From Cytobacillus depressus (GTDB taxonomy: Bacteria; Bacillota; Bacilli; Bacillales; Cytobacillaceae): 64,000 nucleotides of DNA. The position numbers were made by a program, and so were the translations under genes. Shown here one piece after another: positions 1-10,032 of the stretch. Below the pieces are notes generated by a model. The model searched no databases and was not told the DNA's origin. It saw only the letters and a program-made list of their open reading frames with translations. The stretch covers positions 558,001-622,000 of the forward strand of contig NZ_WBOS01000002.1 of assembly GCF_008923245.1 (NCBI RefSeq). The letters run 5' to 3'. How positions within the stretch are numbered: the first letter of the stretch is position 1; each line of letters begins with the position of its first letter.

Positions 1-2055
1 AAGCAGAATAAGCCGGCTGGACAATCACAGCAAAAAACGAATCAAGATCCTGTTAAACCTAAAGCTACGAAAAATGCTAATTCTGAGGATTTTGCTGGAA
101 AAGAGAAAGTAAAACCTGCACCTAAGCAAGGTGAAGGAAAGAAGCACTCTCAAGAAAACCAGCAGAAAGATAACAAGGTGTTTAACAAGAATAAAAATAA
201 AAACAATAACAATAACAGCAACAATAGAAATAGAAACAATCAAAAAGGAAAAAACAGTCACCAGGCGCAAGCCCCGCAAGCGGTTAAAAAAGTAAAGGAA
301 CTTCCAGCAAAAATTACTTTCAGCGATTCTTTAACAGTTGCAGAACTTGCGAAAAAACTGCATCGTGAACCTTCGGAAATCATTAAAAAGTTATTTATGC
401 TTGGTGTAATGGCAACAATTAATCAAGTGTTAGATAAAGATGCCATTGAATTAATTGCTGGTGATTATGGAGTTGAAGTGGAAGAAGAAATCCAAATCGA
501 TGTGACTGATTTAGAAGTTTATTTCACGGATGATGAAGCGGCGGAATTAGATGAGCGTCCGGCAGTTGTAACGATCATGGGGCATGTTGACCACGGAAAA
601 ACAACAACTTTGGATTCGATTCGGAATACAAAAGTAACTGCTGGAGAAGCAGGCGGAATTACTCAGCATATTGGTGCGTATCAAGTAGAAGAAAACGGTA
701 AGAAAATTACATTCTTAGATACTCCTGGACACGCAGCCTTTACGACAATGCGTGCCCGTGGAGCAAAAATTACGGATATTACAATTCTTGTCGTTGCTGC
801 TGATGATGGTGTAATGCCACAAACGATTGAAGCAATCAACCATGCAAAAGCTGCGGAAGTACCGATTATTGTTGCTGTGAATAAAATGGATAAAGAGTCC
901 GCAAACCCAGATCGTGTTATGCAGGAGCTAACGGAATATGGTTTAATTCCAGAAGCTTGGGGCGGCGATACAATTTTTGTTCCAATTTCAGCTATTAAAG
1001 GAGAAGGCATTGACAATCTTCTTGAAATGATTCTTCTTGTGAGTGAAGTAGAAGAATACAAGGCTAATCCTAATCGTAATGCCGTTGGGACAGTGATTGA
1101 GGCGCAATTAGATAAAGGCCGCGGGTCAGTTGCAACACTTCTAGTCCAAAACGGAACATTAAAAGTTGGTGACCCAATTGTTGTTGGAAATACATTTGGC
1201 CGTGTCCGTGCAATGGTCAATGATTTAGGACGCCGAGTGAAACATGCTGAACCATCAACACCTGTTGAAATTACTGGCCTTAATGATGTACCACAAGCTG
1301 GGGATCGCTTTGTCGTTCTATCTGATGAGAAGTCAGCTCGCCAAATCGGAGAGTCTCGTGCTCAGCAAGCTCTTCAAGCACAGCGCAGCGAAAAAACAAA
1401 AATCAGCTTAGATAATTTGTTTGAACATATGAAGCAAGGCGAAATGAAGGAGCTAAATGTTGTTGTAAAGGCAGATGTTCAAGGTACTGCAGAAGCACTT
1501 ACAACAGCATTGCAAAAAATTGATGTTGAAGGTGTAAATGTTCGTATTCTTCACACTGGCGCTGGAGCTATTAATGAATCAGATATTACACTTGCTGCAG
1601 CATTTAATGCATTTGTTATCGGATTTAATGTACGCCCTGATAATAACGCAAAGCGTGCGGCAGATGCTGAAGGTGTAGATATTCGTCTGCATCGCGTTAT
1701 TTACAAAGTAATTGAAGAAATCGAACTGGCTATGAAAGGTATGCTTGATCCTGAATTTGAAGAAAAAATTATCGGTCAGGCTGAAGTTCGTCAAACTTTC
1801 AAAGTATCCAAGGTTGGAACAATTGCTGGTTCTTATGTAACAGATGGAAAAATTACTCGAGATAGCGGTGTTCGCTTAATTCGTGATGGCATTGTTATTT
1901 TTGAAGGTGAAGTAGATGCCTTAAGACGTTTTAAAGATGATGCTAAAGAGGTAAGCCAAGGATATGAATGTGGTATTACTATTAAAAACTACAATGATGT
2001 TAAAGAAGGAGATGTAATTGAAGCCTTCGTTATGCAGGAAGTTGAGCGTAAATGA
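1..2055 (+). CDS. infB: Translation initiation factor IF-2 (5' end cut by window)
   Basis: IF-2 is the GTPase that brings initiator fMet-tRNA to the 30S subunit and promotes 50S joining. The frame is open from base 1 with no start, so the gene begins outside the window; 684 residues are visible. The first ~95 residues are a low-complexity Lys/Asn/Gln-rich linker. An IF2_N domain follows, then the G domain with the P-loop GHVDHGKTT, the DTPGH switch and the NKMD base-recognition motif. Beta-barrel domain II and the C-terminal fMet-tRNA-binding domain complete it. The stop overlaps ylxP by 4 bp (ATGA), which indicates translational coupling. An internal GTG at 178 is only a computed start. Identification is secure. 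Confidence 0.97.
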   Translation, partial: KQNKPAGQSQQKTNQDPVKPKATKNANSEDFAGKEKVKPAPKQGEGKKHSQENQQKDNKVFNKNKNKNNNNNSNNRNRNNQKGKNSHQAQAPQAVKKVKELPAKITFSDSLTVAELAKKLHREPSEIIKKLFMLGVMATINQVLDKDAIELIAGDYGVEVEEEIQIDVTDLEVYFTDDEAAELDERPAVVTIMGHVDHGKTTTLDSIRNTKVTAGEAGGITQHIGAYQVEENGKKITFLDTPGHAAFTTMRARGAKITDITILVVAADDGVMPQTIEAINHAKAAEVPIIVAVNKMDKESANPDRVMQELTEYGLIPEAWGGDTIFVPISAIKGEGIDNLLEMILLVSEVEEYKANPNRNAVGTVIEAQLDKGRGSVATLLVQNGTLKVGDPIVVGNTFGRVRAMVNDLGRRVKHAEPSTPVEITGLNDVPQAGDRFVVLSDEKSARQIGESRAQQALQAQRSEKTKISLDNLFEHMKQGEMKELNVVVKADVQGTAEALTTALQKIDVEGVNVRILHTGAGAINESDITLAAAFNAFVIGFNVRPDNNAKRAADAEGVDIRLHRVIYKVIEEIELAMKGMLDPEFEEKIIGQAEVRQTFKVSKVGTIAGSYVTDGKITRDSGVRLIRDGIVIFEGEVDALRRFKDDAKEVSQGYECGITIKNYNDVKEGDVIEAFVMQEVERK

Positions 2056-2333
2056 TCATTGGGCTTGCAGCTTGTGAATGTATTATATACGACACGCATT
2101 CTTTAAAAGAAAAACGAGCTGTTTTGCAAAGAATTCTTACCAGGTTAAAGCAGAAATTTAATGTTTCTGTCTCAGAGGTAGAATATCAAGATGCATGGCA
2201 GAGGACAAAGATTGCTATCGTAGCAGTTTCTTCCTCACGTGTATCAACGGAGCAAGAATTACAAAATGCCCTTAAATTTATTGATTCGTTTCCAGAAATC
2301 GAACGGGCAATTACAGATGTAGAGTGGCTTTAA
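2052..2333 (+). CDS. ylxP: DUF503 family protein YlxP
   Basis: A 93-residue protein of the DUF503/YlxP family. It starts within the infB stop (ATGA overlap) and sits directly before rbfA, the invariant position of ylxP in Bacillus. The family is small and dimeric with a ferredoxin-like fold; its role is poorly defined and usually linked to ribosome or translation functions by context. The conserved early [11 protein letters not shown] segment is visible. No transmembrane or signal segment. Identity is based on sequence character and context; no biochemical function is claimed. Confidence 0.9.
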   Translation: MIIGLAACECIIYDTHSLKEKRAVLQRILTRLKQKFNVSVSEVEYQDAWQRTKIAIVAVSSSRVSTEQELQNALKFIDSFPEIERAITDVEWL

Positions 2334-2349
2334 TGAAGAGGTGAATGAA

Positions 2350-2715
2350 ATGAGCCTTCGTGCAAATAAAGTTGGAGAACAAATGAAGAAAGAACTTGGT
2401 GACATCATCGGCCGAAAAATCAAAGACCCACGTGTTGGATTTGTAACAGTAACCGATGTTCAAGTGACCGGAGATCTTCAACAAGCAACTGTATTTATCT
2501 CTGTTCTAGGCGATGAAGAACAAAGAGAAAATACGTTAAAAGGTCTTGCGAAAGCGAAAGGATTTATTCGTTCAGAGATTGGACAGCGAATTCGCTTACG
2601 TAAGACTCCAGAAATCTTCTTTGAATTTGATGAATCTATTGATTATGGCAACCGTATTGAAACATTGCTTCATAAAATCCATGATGAAGAACGTTCAAAG
2701 GATAAAGAAGATTAA
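2350..2715 (+). CDS. rbfA: 30S ribosome-binding factor A
   Basis: RbfA helps mature the 5' end of 16S rRNA and assemble the 30S subunit, notably in the cold. The protein has 121 residues with the family opening [16 protein letters not shown] and the KH-like core ([12 protein letters not shown]...). I chose the ATG at 2350 rather than the upstream GTG at 2341, because the GTG lies inside the Shine-Dalgarno sequence GAAGAGGTGA (2335-2344). The gene follows ylxP by 16 bp and precedes truB in the same transcription unit. Confidence 0.95.
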   Translation: MSLRANKVGEQMKKELGDIIGRKIKDPRVGFVTVTDVQVTGDLQQATVFISVLGDEEQRENTLKGLAKAKGFIRSEIGQRIRLRKTPEIFFEFDESIDYGNRIETLLHKIHDEERSKDKED

Positions 2716-2774
2716 TGAATTTATAGATGATGGATAGACACTTTGTCTATCCATTTTTTAAATAGGAGGATATT

Positions 2775-3692
2775 ATGGAAGGGATATTGCCGTTATTAAA
2801 ACCAAAAGGAATGACCTCTCATGATTGTGTATTTAAATTACGGAAAATCTTAAAAATGAAGAAAATTGGTCACACCGGTACACTTGATCCCGATGTAACA
2901 GGGGTTCTGCCTATTTGTCTAGGGAGAGCAACTAAGGTTGCGGAATATATTACTGATGCAGGAAAAGCGTATGAAGGAGAAGTAACGATAGGCTTTTCAA
3001 CTGCGACTGAAGATTCGTCAGGGGAAATAGTAGAAGAGAAACAAGTAACAAGTACTTTTTCAAGAGATCAAATTTTAGATGTACTTGCAAGCTTAACGGG
3101 AGAGATTACACAAACCCCGCCTATGTATTCTGCTGTAAAAGTAAATGGAAAACGCCTTTATGAATATGCAAGGCAGGGCATTACTGTTGAAAGACCGTCA
3201 AGAAAGGTGATGATATATTCTATCGAACTCCTTGATGAACGGGACATATTTAGTGGGAGCTTGATTCGGTTTCGATTTCGGGTTTCATGCAGTAAAGGGA
3301 CATATATTCGAACATTAGCAGTAATGATCGGGGAAAAGCTTGGCTACCCAGCTCATATGTCAGAGCTTGTTAGAATTCAATCAGCTGACTTCACCTTAGA
3401 GGATTGTTTGAAATTTGAAGAAATTGAAAAAAGGCTTCAAGACGGAAATCTTTTAGAGAAAATAAAACCACTAGAATCCGCGATTTCTCATTTGCCCAAA
3501 TATACGATAAATGATACAGTAGCAGAGAAAGTAAAAAATGGTGCTGTCCTAAAGATTCCTGGCTATTTAACTAATGAAGATGGACCTATAGCCGTTGAAA
3601 CTGAGAACGGTGTTGTCTTAGCTATTTATGCACAGCATCCAGAGAAGCCAGGATTAATGAAGCCAGTTAAGGTGCTTCGAAACGAAACATAA
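2775..3692 (+). CDS. truB: tRNA pseudouridine(55) synthase TruB
   Basis: TruB makes pseudouridine 55 in the T-loop of tRNAs. The protein has 305 residues, normal for Bacillus TruB. It opens with a segment ending KPKGMTSHDCV and has the catalytic-Asp motif GHTGTLDPDVTGVLP. The core motif KGTYIRTL is present, followed by a C-terminal PUA-like domain. A good RBS (AGGAGG) precedes the ATG. It is co-oriented with rbfA and ribF and very likely co-transcribed with them. Confidence 0.96.
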   Translation: MEGILPLLKPKGMTSHDCVFKLRKILKMKKIGHTGTLDPDVTGVLPICLGRATKVAEYITDAGKAYEGEVTIGFSTATEDSSGEIVEEKQVTSTFSRDQILDVLASLTGEITQTPPMYSAVKVNGKRLYEYARQGITVERPSRKVMIYSIELLDERDIFSGSLIRFRFRVSCSKGTYIRTLAVMIGEKLGYPAHMSELVRIQSADFTLEDCLKFEEIEKRLQDGNLLEKIKPLESAISHLPKYTINDTVAEKVKNGAVLKIPGYLTNEDGPIAVETENGVVLAIYAQHPEKPGLMKPVKVLRNET

Positions 3693-3729
3693 GGATCATT
3701 AGCTCGAAATAGAAAACAGGTGAACCATC

Positions 3730-4680
3730 ATGGAAATAATTACAATTAGTTATCCGCATGATTTTACTAGTATGGAAAATCATCCATTAGCGATGGCATT
3801 AGGCTATTTTGACGGTGTTCATCTTGGCCATCAGGAAGTCATATCACAGGCAAAACGTATTGCGGAAGAGAACGGATATAAGAGTGCTGTTATGACCTTT
3901 GATCCTCATCCGTCAGTCGTATTAGGGAGAAGTGTCAAGCATGTTGAATACATTACGCCTCTCCGTGATAAAATTGCGTTAATTGAAAAACTTGGCATTG
4001 ATTATTTGTTTATCGTTCAATTTACTCGTGAATTCGCAAACCTTTTGCCTCAAGAATTTGTCGATCAATATATCATTGATCTGAATGTTAAGCATGTTAT
4101 TGCCGGATTTGATTATACTTATGGCAGGATGGGCAAAGGAAATATGGAAACACTTCCCTTTCATTCGAGAGAAAAATTTAATTTTACTGTCGTGCCCAAA
4201 TTAGAATCAAATAATCAGAAAGTTAGTTCGACACTTATTCGTTCATTCATTCGGGAAGGTAAAATGGAAGAAATCCCACCTATCTTAGGCCGATACTATT
4301 CCACTACGGGTATGGTGATCCATGGTGACAAAAGAGGAAGAACAATAGGGTTTCCAACCGCAAATATTGGACTAGTAGATGAATACTTAATACCACCATC
4401 GGGTGTTTATTGCGTGCGTATTCTCGTACATAATAAGTGGTATGAAGGGGTATGTAACGTAGGCTATAAGCCAACATTTAATAAAGAAAAGTCGGAAAAA
4501 CCATCCATTGAAGTTCATATTTTTGAATTTGAACAAGAAATATATGGGGAAAATGTATTGCTAGAATGGCATTTGCATTTAAGAAATGAGCAAAAATTCT
4601 CTGGGATTAGTGAACTCATTGCTCAAATTGAAAAAGATAAACAAAAAGCTCTCGTTTACTTTGAAAAAAACAGTGTTTAG
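3730..4680 (+). CDS. ribF: Bifunctional riboflavin kinase / FAD synthetase
   Basis: Converts riboflavin to FMN and FMN to FAD (RibC in B. subtilis nomenclature). The protein has 316 residues. The N-terminal FMN adenylyltransferase domain carries ALGYFDGVHLGHQ and the S-T-IR motif (VSSTLIRSFI). The C-terminal flavokinase domain carries GRTIGFPTANIG. Order truB-ribF-rpsO is the usual Bacillus arrangement. The start is the ATG at 3730 preceded by CAGGTGAACC. Confidence 0.96.
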   Translation: MEIITISYPHDFTSMENHPLAMALGYFDGVHLGHQEVISQAKRIAEENGYKSAVMTFDPHPSVVLGRSVKHVEYITPLRDKIALIEKLGIDYLFIVQFTREFANLLPQEFVDQYIIDLNVKHVIAGFDYTYGRMGKGNMETLPFHSREKFNFTVVPKLESNNQKVSSTLIRSFIREGKMEEIPPILGRYYSTTGMVIHGDKRGRTIGFPTANIGLVDEYLIPPSGVYCVRILVHNKWYEGVCNVGYKPTFNKEKSEKPSIEVHIFEFEQEIYGENVLLEWHLHLRNEQKFSGISELIAQIEKDKQKALVYFEKNSV

Positions 4681-4682
4681 CC

Positions 4683-4711
4683 TTGCATTTTGTCATAAAA
4701 AGTTGTATTCT
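4683..4711 (+). promoter_or_regulatory. Putative SigA promoter for rpsO
   Basis: TTGCAT (4683-4688), 17-bp spacer, TATTCT (4706-4711), in the ribF-rpsO gap. The -35 is 5/6 and the -10 4/6 to consensus. The position allows a leader of about 80 nt before rpsO. Not tested. Confidence 0.45.
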
Positions 4712-4727
4712 TATTAACGTATCAAAA

Positions 4728-4799
4728 GAACCTTTGCTTGGCAAGTCGAGTCACCGACGCTTGCTCGGTAACAGGGGATTATTTTAGGAGGTGAAACGG
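4728..4799 (+). promoter_or_regulatory. rpsO leader, probable S15 autoregulatory RNA
   Basis: The bases before rpsO hold short complementary arms: CTTG/CAAG around 4737-4745, and ACCGA (4753-4757) with TCGGT (4765-4769). The AGGAGGTGA RBS (4786-4793) follows. Ribosomal protein S15 binds such a leader in Bacillus/Geobacillus and represses its own translation. The match to that RNA is from position and hairpin pattern, not from a covariance search. Confidence 0.5.
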
Positions 4800-5069
4800 A
4801 TGGCAATCACTAAAGAACGTAAAAATGAACTAATCAACGAGTTTAAAACTCATGAGAATGATACTGGTTCTCCAGAAGTTCAAATCGCTGTCCTTACAGA
4901 GGAAATTAACACATTAAATGATCATTTACGTACTCATAAGAAAGACCACCACTCTCGTCGCGGGCTTTTGAAAATGGTAGGTAAACGTCGTAACCTGTTA
5001 ACTTACCTACGTAACAAAGATGTTCAACGTTACCGTGAGTTAATCAACAAATTAGGTTTACGTCGATAA
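4800..5069 (+). CDS. rpsO: Ribosomal protein S15
   Basis: A primary-binding protein of the 30S subunit that contacts the 16S rRNA three-way junction. The protein has 89 residues with the characteristic [19 protein letters not shown] stretch and the ending [11 protein letters not shown] chose ATG 4800 (MAITKERK) over an in-frame GTG at 4791, which overlaps the RBS TTTAGGAGGTGA. A strong terminator follows at once, so the gene can be transcribed on its own. Confidence 0.98.
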   Translation: MAITKERKNELINEFKTHENDTGSPEVQIAVLTEEINTLNDHLRTHKKDHHSRRGLLKMVGKRRNLLTYLRNKDVQRYRELINKLGLRR

Positions 5070-5075
5070 TTTTAG

Positions 5076-5103
5076 AAAAGCGGGGATTTTTCCCGCTTTT
5101 TTA
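5076..5103 (+). terminator. Rho-independent terminator after rpsO
   Basis: AAAAGCGGG pairs with CCCGCTTTT around a short loop and runs into a T tract, 7 bp after the rpsO stop. Confidence 0.9.
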
Positions 5104-5225
5104 TTAGTCAAAAAAGAACACATGTTTACATACATAAATGCTCCATTTTAACATGTAATAAAACTGTACATACTATTAATACGCATAATTCATACTACAA
5201 ATGCATTCATGCTTTCGATAAATTT

Positions 5226-5264
5226 AGGTTTAGGGTTAAGCTCTAAAGTCAATTCGCTAAACCT
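5226..5264 (+). other. Hairpin in the pnp 5' leader
   Basis: AGGTTTAG (5226-5233) is complementary to CTAAACCT (5257-5264), 34 bp before the pnp start. E. coli pnp is autoregulated through a 5' hairpin cut by RNase III; whether this arm pair does the same here is unknown. Confidence 0.4.
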
Positions 5265-5297
5265 CTAATGTGAAAAGGTAGAGAGGGGTTACAAAAT

Positions 5298-7418
5298 ATG
5301 GGACAAGACAAACATATTTATTCTATAGATTGGGCTGGCCGCAAACTAACAGTTGAAATTGGCCAGTTAGCTAAACAAGCAAATGGTGCTGTGTTAGTCC
5401 GCTATGGAGATACGGCAGTTTTAAGTACTGCAACGGCGTCAAAAGAACCAAAAAACTTAGATTTCTTTCCACTGACAGTTAATTATGAGGAAAGATTATA
5501 TGCTGTTGGGAAAATTCCTGGGGGATTTATTAAAAGAGAAGGCCGCCCAAGTGAGAAAGCAATTTTAGCTAGCCGCTTAATTGATCGCCCGATTCGCCCA
5601 TTATTTGCTGAAGGCTTCCGTAATGAAGTACAAGTAGTCAGCATGGTTATGAGTGTGGATCAAGATTGTTCAACAGAAATGGCAGCTATGTTTGGCTCAT
5701 CATTAGCATTAAGTGTATCAGATATCCCTTTTGGAGGACCAATTGCTGGTGTTAGTGTTGGGCGGATTGATGGTGCGTTTATTATTAATCCAACAGTTGC
5801 TCAAGCAGAAAAAAGTGATATTCATCTCGTTGTAGCTGGAACAAAGGATGCTATTAATATGGTTGAAGCTGGAGCATATGAAGTGCCAGAAGAAACGATG
5901 TTAGAAGCAATCATGTTCGGGCATGAGGAAATCCAACGTTTAATTGCTTTCCAAGAAGAGATTGTTGCTGAAATTGGCAAAGAAAAGCTTGAAGTCGCTT
6001 TATTTGAATTAGATAAAGAATTAGAAGCAGAAGTTCGGGCTCTTTGTGAACAAGAAATGATTGCTGCTATACAAGTTCAGGAAAAACATGCTCGTGAAAA
6101 TGCAATCAAGGCTGTTAAGAATGATGTTGTGGCAAAATTTGAAGAAAAAGAAGTCAATGAAGCCGATCTTAAACAAGTAAAATTAATACTTGATAAAATT
6201 GTTAAAGGTGAAGTGCGTAGACTTATTACTGAAGAGAAGGTTCGTCCTGATGGCCGCGGATTAGATGTCATTCGCCCATTATCTTCAGAAGTAAGCATAC
6301 TGCCTAGAACACATGGTTCCGGTCTTTTCACACGTGGACAGACACAAGCATTAAGTGTATGTACTTTAGGCGCTCTAGGCGATGTGCAAATTCTAGATGG
6401 TTTAGGAATAGAAGAAGAAAAACGCTTTATGCATCATTATAACTTCCCGAACTTTAGCGTAGGGGAAACTGGTCCGATGAGAGGCCCTGGCCGACGTGAA
6501 ATTGGTCATGGTGCATTAGGAGAACGTGCATTAGAGCCTGTTATTCCATCCGAAAAAGACTTTCCATATACTGTTCGCCTCGTATCTGAAGTGTTAGAGT
6601 CTAATGGATCAACTTCACAGGCAAGTATTTGTGCAAGTACACTTGCTATGATGGATGCAGGTGTGCCAATCAAAGCTCCTGTTGCAGGAATTGCCATGGG
6701 GTTAATTCAATCAGGTGAACATTACTCCATTTTAACAGATATCCAAGGAATGGAAGACCATCTAGGAGATATGGACTTCAAAGTAGCTGGTACGGCTAAA
6801 GGTGTTACAGCTTTACAAATGGATATTAAAATTGAAGGGCTTTCCCGTGACATTTTAGAAGAAGCACTTCAGCAGGCAAAAGTAGGCCGTATGCAAATTT
6901 TAGATTCGATGCTAAGCACAATCACTCAACCAAGAGAAGAGCTTTCTAAATACGCTCCAAAAATCTTAACATTAAAGATCAATCCAGATAAAATTCGCGA
7001 TGTTATTGGACCAAGCGGAAAACAAATCAATAAAATTATTGAAGAAACTGGCGTAAAAATTGACATCGAGCAAGATGGAATAGTGTTCATTTCGTCAACA
7101 GATGAAGAAATGAATCAAAAAGCTAAGAAAATTATTGAAGACATCGTTCGCGAAGTGGAAGTTGGACAAATGTATCTTGGCAAAGTAAAACGTATTGAGA
7201 AATTCGGTGCATTTGTCGAAATTTTTAACGGTAAAGATGGACTTGTACACATTTCTGAACTAGCAGAAGAGCGTGTTGGCAAAGTAGAAGATGTTGTATC
7301 GATTGGGGACGAATTACTCGTTAAAGTAACCGAAATTGATAAACAAGGCCGTGTTAATTTATCACGTAAAGCGGTTCTTCGTGAACAGCGCGAGCAGAAT
7401 GAAAAAGCGCAGCAATAA
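5298..7418 (+). CDS. pnp: Polyribonucleotide nucleotidyltransferase (PNPase)
   Basis: A 3'-5' phosphorolytic exoribonuclease of the RNA degradosome network. The protein has 706 residues: two RNase PH domains around an all-alpha linker, a KH domain ([19 protein letters not shown]) and a C-terminal S1 domain ([16 protein letters not shown]). Conserved core motifs such as [11 protein letters not shown] and [13 protein letters not shown] are present. RBS GAGAGGGG. It is separated from rpsO by a terminator and a 195-bp leader, so it probably has its own promoter. Confidence 0.98.
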   Translation: MGQDKHIYSIDWAGRKLTVEIGQLAKQANGAVLVRYGDTAVLSTATASKEPKNLDFFPLTVNYEERLYAVGKIPGGFIKREGRPSEKAILASRLIDRPIRPLFAEGFRNEVQVVSMVMSVDQDCSTEMAAMFGSSLALSVSDIPFGGPIAGVSVGRIDGAFIINPTVAQAEKSDIHLVVAGTKDAINMVEAGAYEVPEETMLEAIMFGHEEIQRLIAFQEEIVAEIGKEKLEVALFELDKELEAEVRALCEQEMIAAIQVQEKHARENAIKAVKNDVVAKFEEKEVNEADLKQVKLILDKIVKGEVRRLITEEKVRPDGRGLDVIRPLSSEVSILPRTHGSGLFTRGQTQALSVCTLGALGDVQILDGLGIEEEKRFMHHYNFPNFSVGETGPMRGPGRREIGHGALGERALEPVIPSEKDFPYTVRLVSEVLESNGSTSQASICASTLAMMDAGVPIKAPVAGIAMGLIQSGEHYSILTDIQGMEDHLGDMDFKVAGTAKGVTALQMDIKIEGLSRDILEEALQQAKVGRMQILDSMLSTITQPREELSKYAPKILTLKINPDKIRDVIGPSGKQINKIIEETGVKIDIEQDGIVFISSTDEEMNQKAKKIIEDIVREVEVGQMYLGKVKRIEKFGAFVEIFNGKDGLVHISELAEERVGKVEDVVSIGDELLVKVTEIDKQGRVNLSRKAVLREQREQNEKAQQ

Positions 7419-7428
7419 AGTGAAACTT

Positions 7429-7459
7429 CATTCAGTGGGGTGTCTTTCTCCACTGAATG
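7429..7459 (+). terminator. Hairpin just after pnp
   Basis: CATTCAGTGG (7429-7438) pairs with CCACTGAATG (7450-7459). There is no long T tract, so it may act as a 3'-end stabiliser or a weak terminator. Confidence 0.45.
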
Positions 7460-7467
7460 TTAGTTGA

Positions 7468-7576
7468 ACTAATCGGGCCTTTACGGGCAGTTGATCTCCC
7501 ACCTAAACTTCTCTGATTCAGCTTAAGTTTTGAGGTGGGAGTCTTACTGCCCGTTAATCTGCGATAAACGATTAGT
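7468..7576. repeat. Nested multi-arm palindromic element (MITE/REP-like)
   Basis: Concentric inverted repeats over 109 bp. The outer pair is ACTAATCG (7468-7475) with CGATTAGT (7569-7576). The middle pair is ACGGGCAGT (7483-7491) with ACTGCCCGT (7546-7554). The inner hairpin is CTCCCACCT plus AAACTT (7496-7510) with AAGTTT plus AGGTGGGAG (7525-7541). No reading frame is evident. It resembles small non-autonomous elements or transposon-end hairpins; I cannot name the family. Confidence 0.7.
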
Positions 7577-7603
7577 CAGGGGGAATCCCTCCCTGACTTT
7601 TTT
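7574..7603 (+). terminator. Rho-independent terminator
   Basis: GTCAGGG pairs with CCCTGAC and is followed by six T residues. It overlaps the outer arm of the palindromic element and ends the pnp region. Confidence 0.85.
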
Positions 7604-7677
7604 CATATACATACAAGTTTAAAGGCGTTCTACCTTGTCCTCCTTAAACATATTGTTTAAGGAAGGAGGCATGGGAA

Positions 7678-8652
7678 ATGAAAAAAATGATTCATTTTAG
7701 TTTGATTTTTATTTTAGCTTTTCTTTTTGTCAATAATCCTTTAACTAACGAATATGTTTCGGGGCTAAAGTCTGAATATATACCTGTTACAAACCAAAAG
7801 GATCCTTTATTTAAAGAAATTGCTTCTAGGGCAGTAGATTATTATATCCCTCCACAGGACGCAAAGATTGACCGAGTATGGAAAGCCATCCCTGGACTAA
7901 ATGGATTACAAGTAGATATAAAAGCATCATATAAAAAAATGCATGATGAAGGCGAATTTAAAGAAGAAAAACTCATCTTTGAACAAGTCGAGCCTAAAAT
8001 CCAATTAAGGAATTTGCCTCCATCTCCGGTTTATAAAGGTCATCCGGAAAAACAGATGGTCAGTTTCATTATAAATGTCGCTTGGGGCAATGAATATTTG
8101 CCTGATATGCTTGCTACGCTAAAAAAACATAACGTATCGGCAAGTTTCTTCGTCGAAGGAAGATGGGCACAGAATAATCCAGAATTAGCAAAAATGATTG
8201 AGTCGGCTGGACATGAAATCGGCAACCATTCATATACTCATCCAAATATGGGAACAATATCTTCTAGTAAAATAAGAGAAGAAATTCGAAAAACAAATGA
8301 AGTGATTAAAGCAATTACAGATAAGCCAGTTCAATGGTTTGGTCCGCCGAGCGGAAGTTATCGGGACGAAACAGTACAAATTGCCGCGGAGGAAAAGCTA
8401 GGTACCGTCATGTGGACAGTAGACACTGTAGATTGGAAAAAGCCATCCCCTGAGCAATTACTAAATCGAGTTTTGAGTAAAGTGCATAATGGTGCCCTTA
8501 TTTTAATGCACCCGACTGATCCGACAGCTAAATCACTTGACCAGTTAATCATTCAGCTAAAGCAAAAAAATCTTCAGATTGGTACCGTTTCCGAACTTTT
8601 AAGTTCAGAAAGGACTATTGCTCATTCTATTGGAGAAGGCAATAACAACTAA
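7678..8652 (+). CDS. ylxY: YlxY-type polysaccharide deacetylase family protein
   Basis: A 324-residue exported protein: an N-terminal signal/anchor (about residues 1-24), then a NodB-homology domain from about residue 120. Motif 2 (HEIGNHSYTHPN), motif 4 (DTVDWKKP) and motif 5 (LILMHP) are visible. Motif 1, normally TFDDG, reads NVAWGNEY and so lacks both aspartates. Motif 3 reads FGPPSGSY and lacks the usual Arg. It may therefore be a non-canonical or inactive deacetylase. The place after pnp and before mlpA is the ylxY position in Bacillus. RBS GGAAGGAGG. Confidence 0.88.
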   Translation: MKKMIHFSLIFILAFLFVNNPLTNEYVSGLKSEYIPVTNQKDPLFKEIASRAVDYYIPPQDAKIDRVWKAIPGLNGLQVDIKASYKKMHDEGEFKEEKLIFEQVEPKIQLRNLPPSPVYKGHPEKQMVSFIINVAWGNEYLPDMLATLKKHNVSASFFVEGRWAQNNPELAKMIESAGHEIGNHSYTHPNMGTISSSKIREEIRKTNEVIKAITDKPVQWFGPPSGSYRDETVQIAAEEKLGTVMWTVDTVDWKKPSPEQLLNRVLSKVHNGALILMHPTDPTAKSLDQLIIQLKQKNLQIGTVSELLSSERTIAHSIGEGNNN

Positions 8653-8690
8653 ATCATCGCAGCTGTGCAAGAGGAACAGGAGGAATTCAT

Positions 8691-9926
8691 TTGATTAAGA
8701 AGTATACATGTCAAAATGGTGTAAGAGTCGTATTAGAAAATATTCCCCACGTTCGTTCCGTAGCCTTAGGGGTTTGGATTGGAACTGGTTCAAGAAATGA
8801 GAACTTAAAGAATAATGGGATTTCACATTTTTTAGAGCATATGTTTTTTAAAGGCACGAAAACACGATCTGCCCGAGAAATTGCTGAATCATTCGATAGT
8901 ATTGGCGGGCAGGTGAATGCCTTTACATCAAAAGAATATACATGCTATTATGCTAAAGTTTTAGATACTCATGCAGATTTTGCGCTTGAAGTTCTAGCTG
9001 ATATGTTTTTTAATTCTACATTTGTCGAAGAAGAATTAAATAAAGAAAAAAATGTTGTTTATGAAGAAATAAAAATGTATGAAGACACACCTGATGATAT
9101 CGTTCATGATTTACTTAGTAAGGCGATATATGAAAATCATCCATTAGGCTATCCAATTTTAGGATCAGAAGAAACACTTGATACTTTTAATGGTGATACA
9201 TTAAGAGAATATGTTCACGATATGTATACTCCTGAAAAGGTAGTCATTTCAATTGCTGGGAATATATCAGATACATTTATTAGTGAGGTAGAAAAATATT
9301 TCGGATCATACGAAGGCGGAAAACATGAAGGTGCTGAACAAAAGCCTTTATTCCATGCTAATCGAAATGTTCGTAAGAAGGATACTGAGCAGGCTCATTT
9401 ATGTATTGGTTTTGAAGGACTTCAAGTTGGCCATCCAGATATGTACAATTTAATTGTTCTTAACAATATCCTTGGAGGCAGCATGAGCAGCCGTCTTTTC
9501 CAAGATGTAAGAGAGCAAAAGGGATTAGCTTATTCTGTCTTTTCCTATCATTCAGCATACGAAGATTCAGGGATTGTTACACTCTATGGCGGAACAGGCG
9601 CAAACCAGTTAAATCTCTTGTTTGATACGATGCAAGAAACATTAAATAAACTAAAACATGATGGAATTACAGAAAAAGAACTAACGAATAGTAAAGAGCA
9701 ACTAAAAGGAAGTCTTATGCTTAGCCTGGAAAGCACAAATAGCCGAATGAGCAGAAATGGCAAAAATGAACTTTTATTGAAACGTCACCGCTCTTTAGAT
9801 GAAATTCTTGATCAAATTGATTCTGTATCTAAACAAGCTGTTGATGACATAGCTAATTCTATTTTTTCTGACAACTACTCAATTTCATTAATTAGTCCGG
9901 ATGGGGAGCTCCCAAAAAACATCTAG
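8691..9926 (+). CDS. mlpA: M16 family zinc protease MlpA (YmxG)
   Basis: A 411-residue cytoplasmic processing-peptidase-like protein with the inverted zinc motif HFLEH near residue 50 and the downstream conserved Glu region. This is the N-terminal M16 domain; the C-terminal half is the M16_C domain. The start codon is TTG at 8691, with RBS AGGAGG six bases upstream. Order ylxY-mlpA-ymxH-dpaA matches B. subtilis. A terminator follows. Confidence 0.94.
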   Translation: MIKKYTCQNGVRVVLENIPHVRSVALGVWIGTGSRNENLKNNGISHFLEHMFFKGTKTRSAREIAESFDSIGGQVNAFTSKEYTCYYAKVLDTHADFALEVLADMFFNSTFVEEELNKEKNVVYEEIKMYEDTPDDIVHDLLSKAIYENHPLGYPILGSEETLDTFNGDTLREYVHDMYTPEKVVISIAGNISDTFISEVEKYFGSYEGGKHEGAEQKPLFHANRNVRKKDTEQAHLCIGFEGLQVGHPDMYNLIVLNNILGGSMSSRLFQDVREQKGLAYSVFSYHSAYEDSGIVTLYGGTGANQLNLLFDTMQETLNKLKHDGITEKELTNSKEQLKGSLMLSLESTNSRMSRNGKNELLLKRHRSLDEILDQIDSVSKQAVDDIANSIFSDNYSISLISPDGELPKNI

Positions 9927-9937
9927 TATTTGATATA

Positions 9938-9967
9938 ACAGTCTGCTTATAGCAGGCTGTTTTTTTT
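9938..9967 (+). terminator. Rho-independent terminator after mlpA
   Basis: ACAGTCTGCT pairs with AGCAGGCTGT (9951-9960), followed by a run of T. Confidence 0.9.
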
Positions 9968-10032
9968 ATCCGGCCTTCAGTAGTCTAAATTCCCCCTTTC
10001 ATTGATAAATTATAATGAGAGGGGGAAAGGAA

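Noticed and set aside
681..1220. Long minus-strand frames within infB, pnp, rny and other genes
   Set aside because: They lie antisense inside strongly conserved genes, lack RBSs and have no recognisable family; they are shadows.
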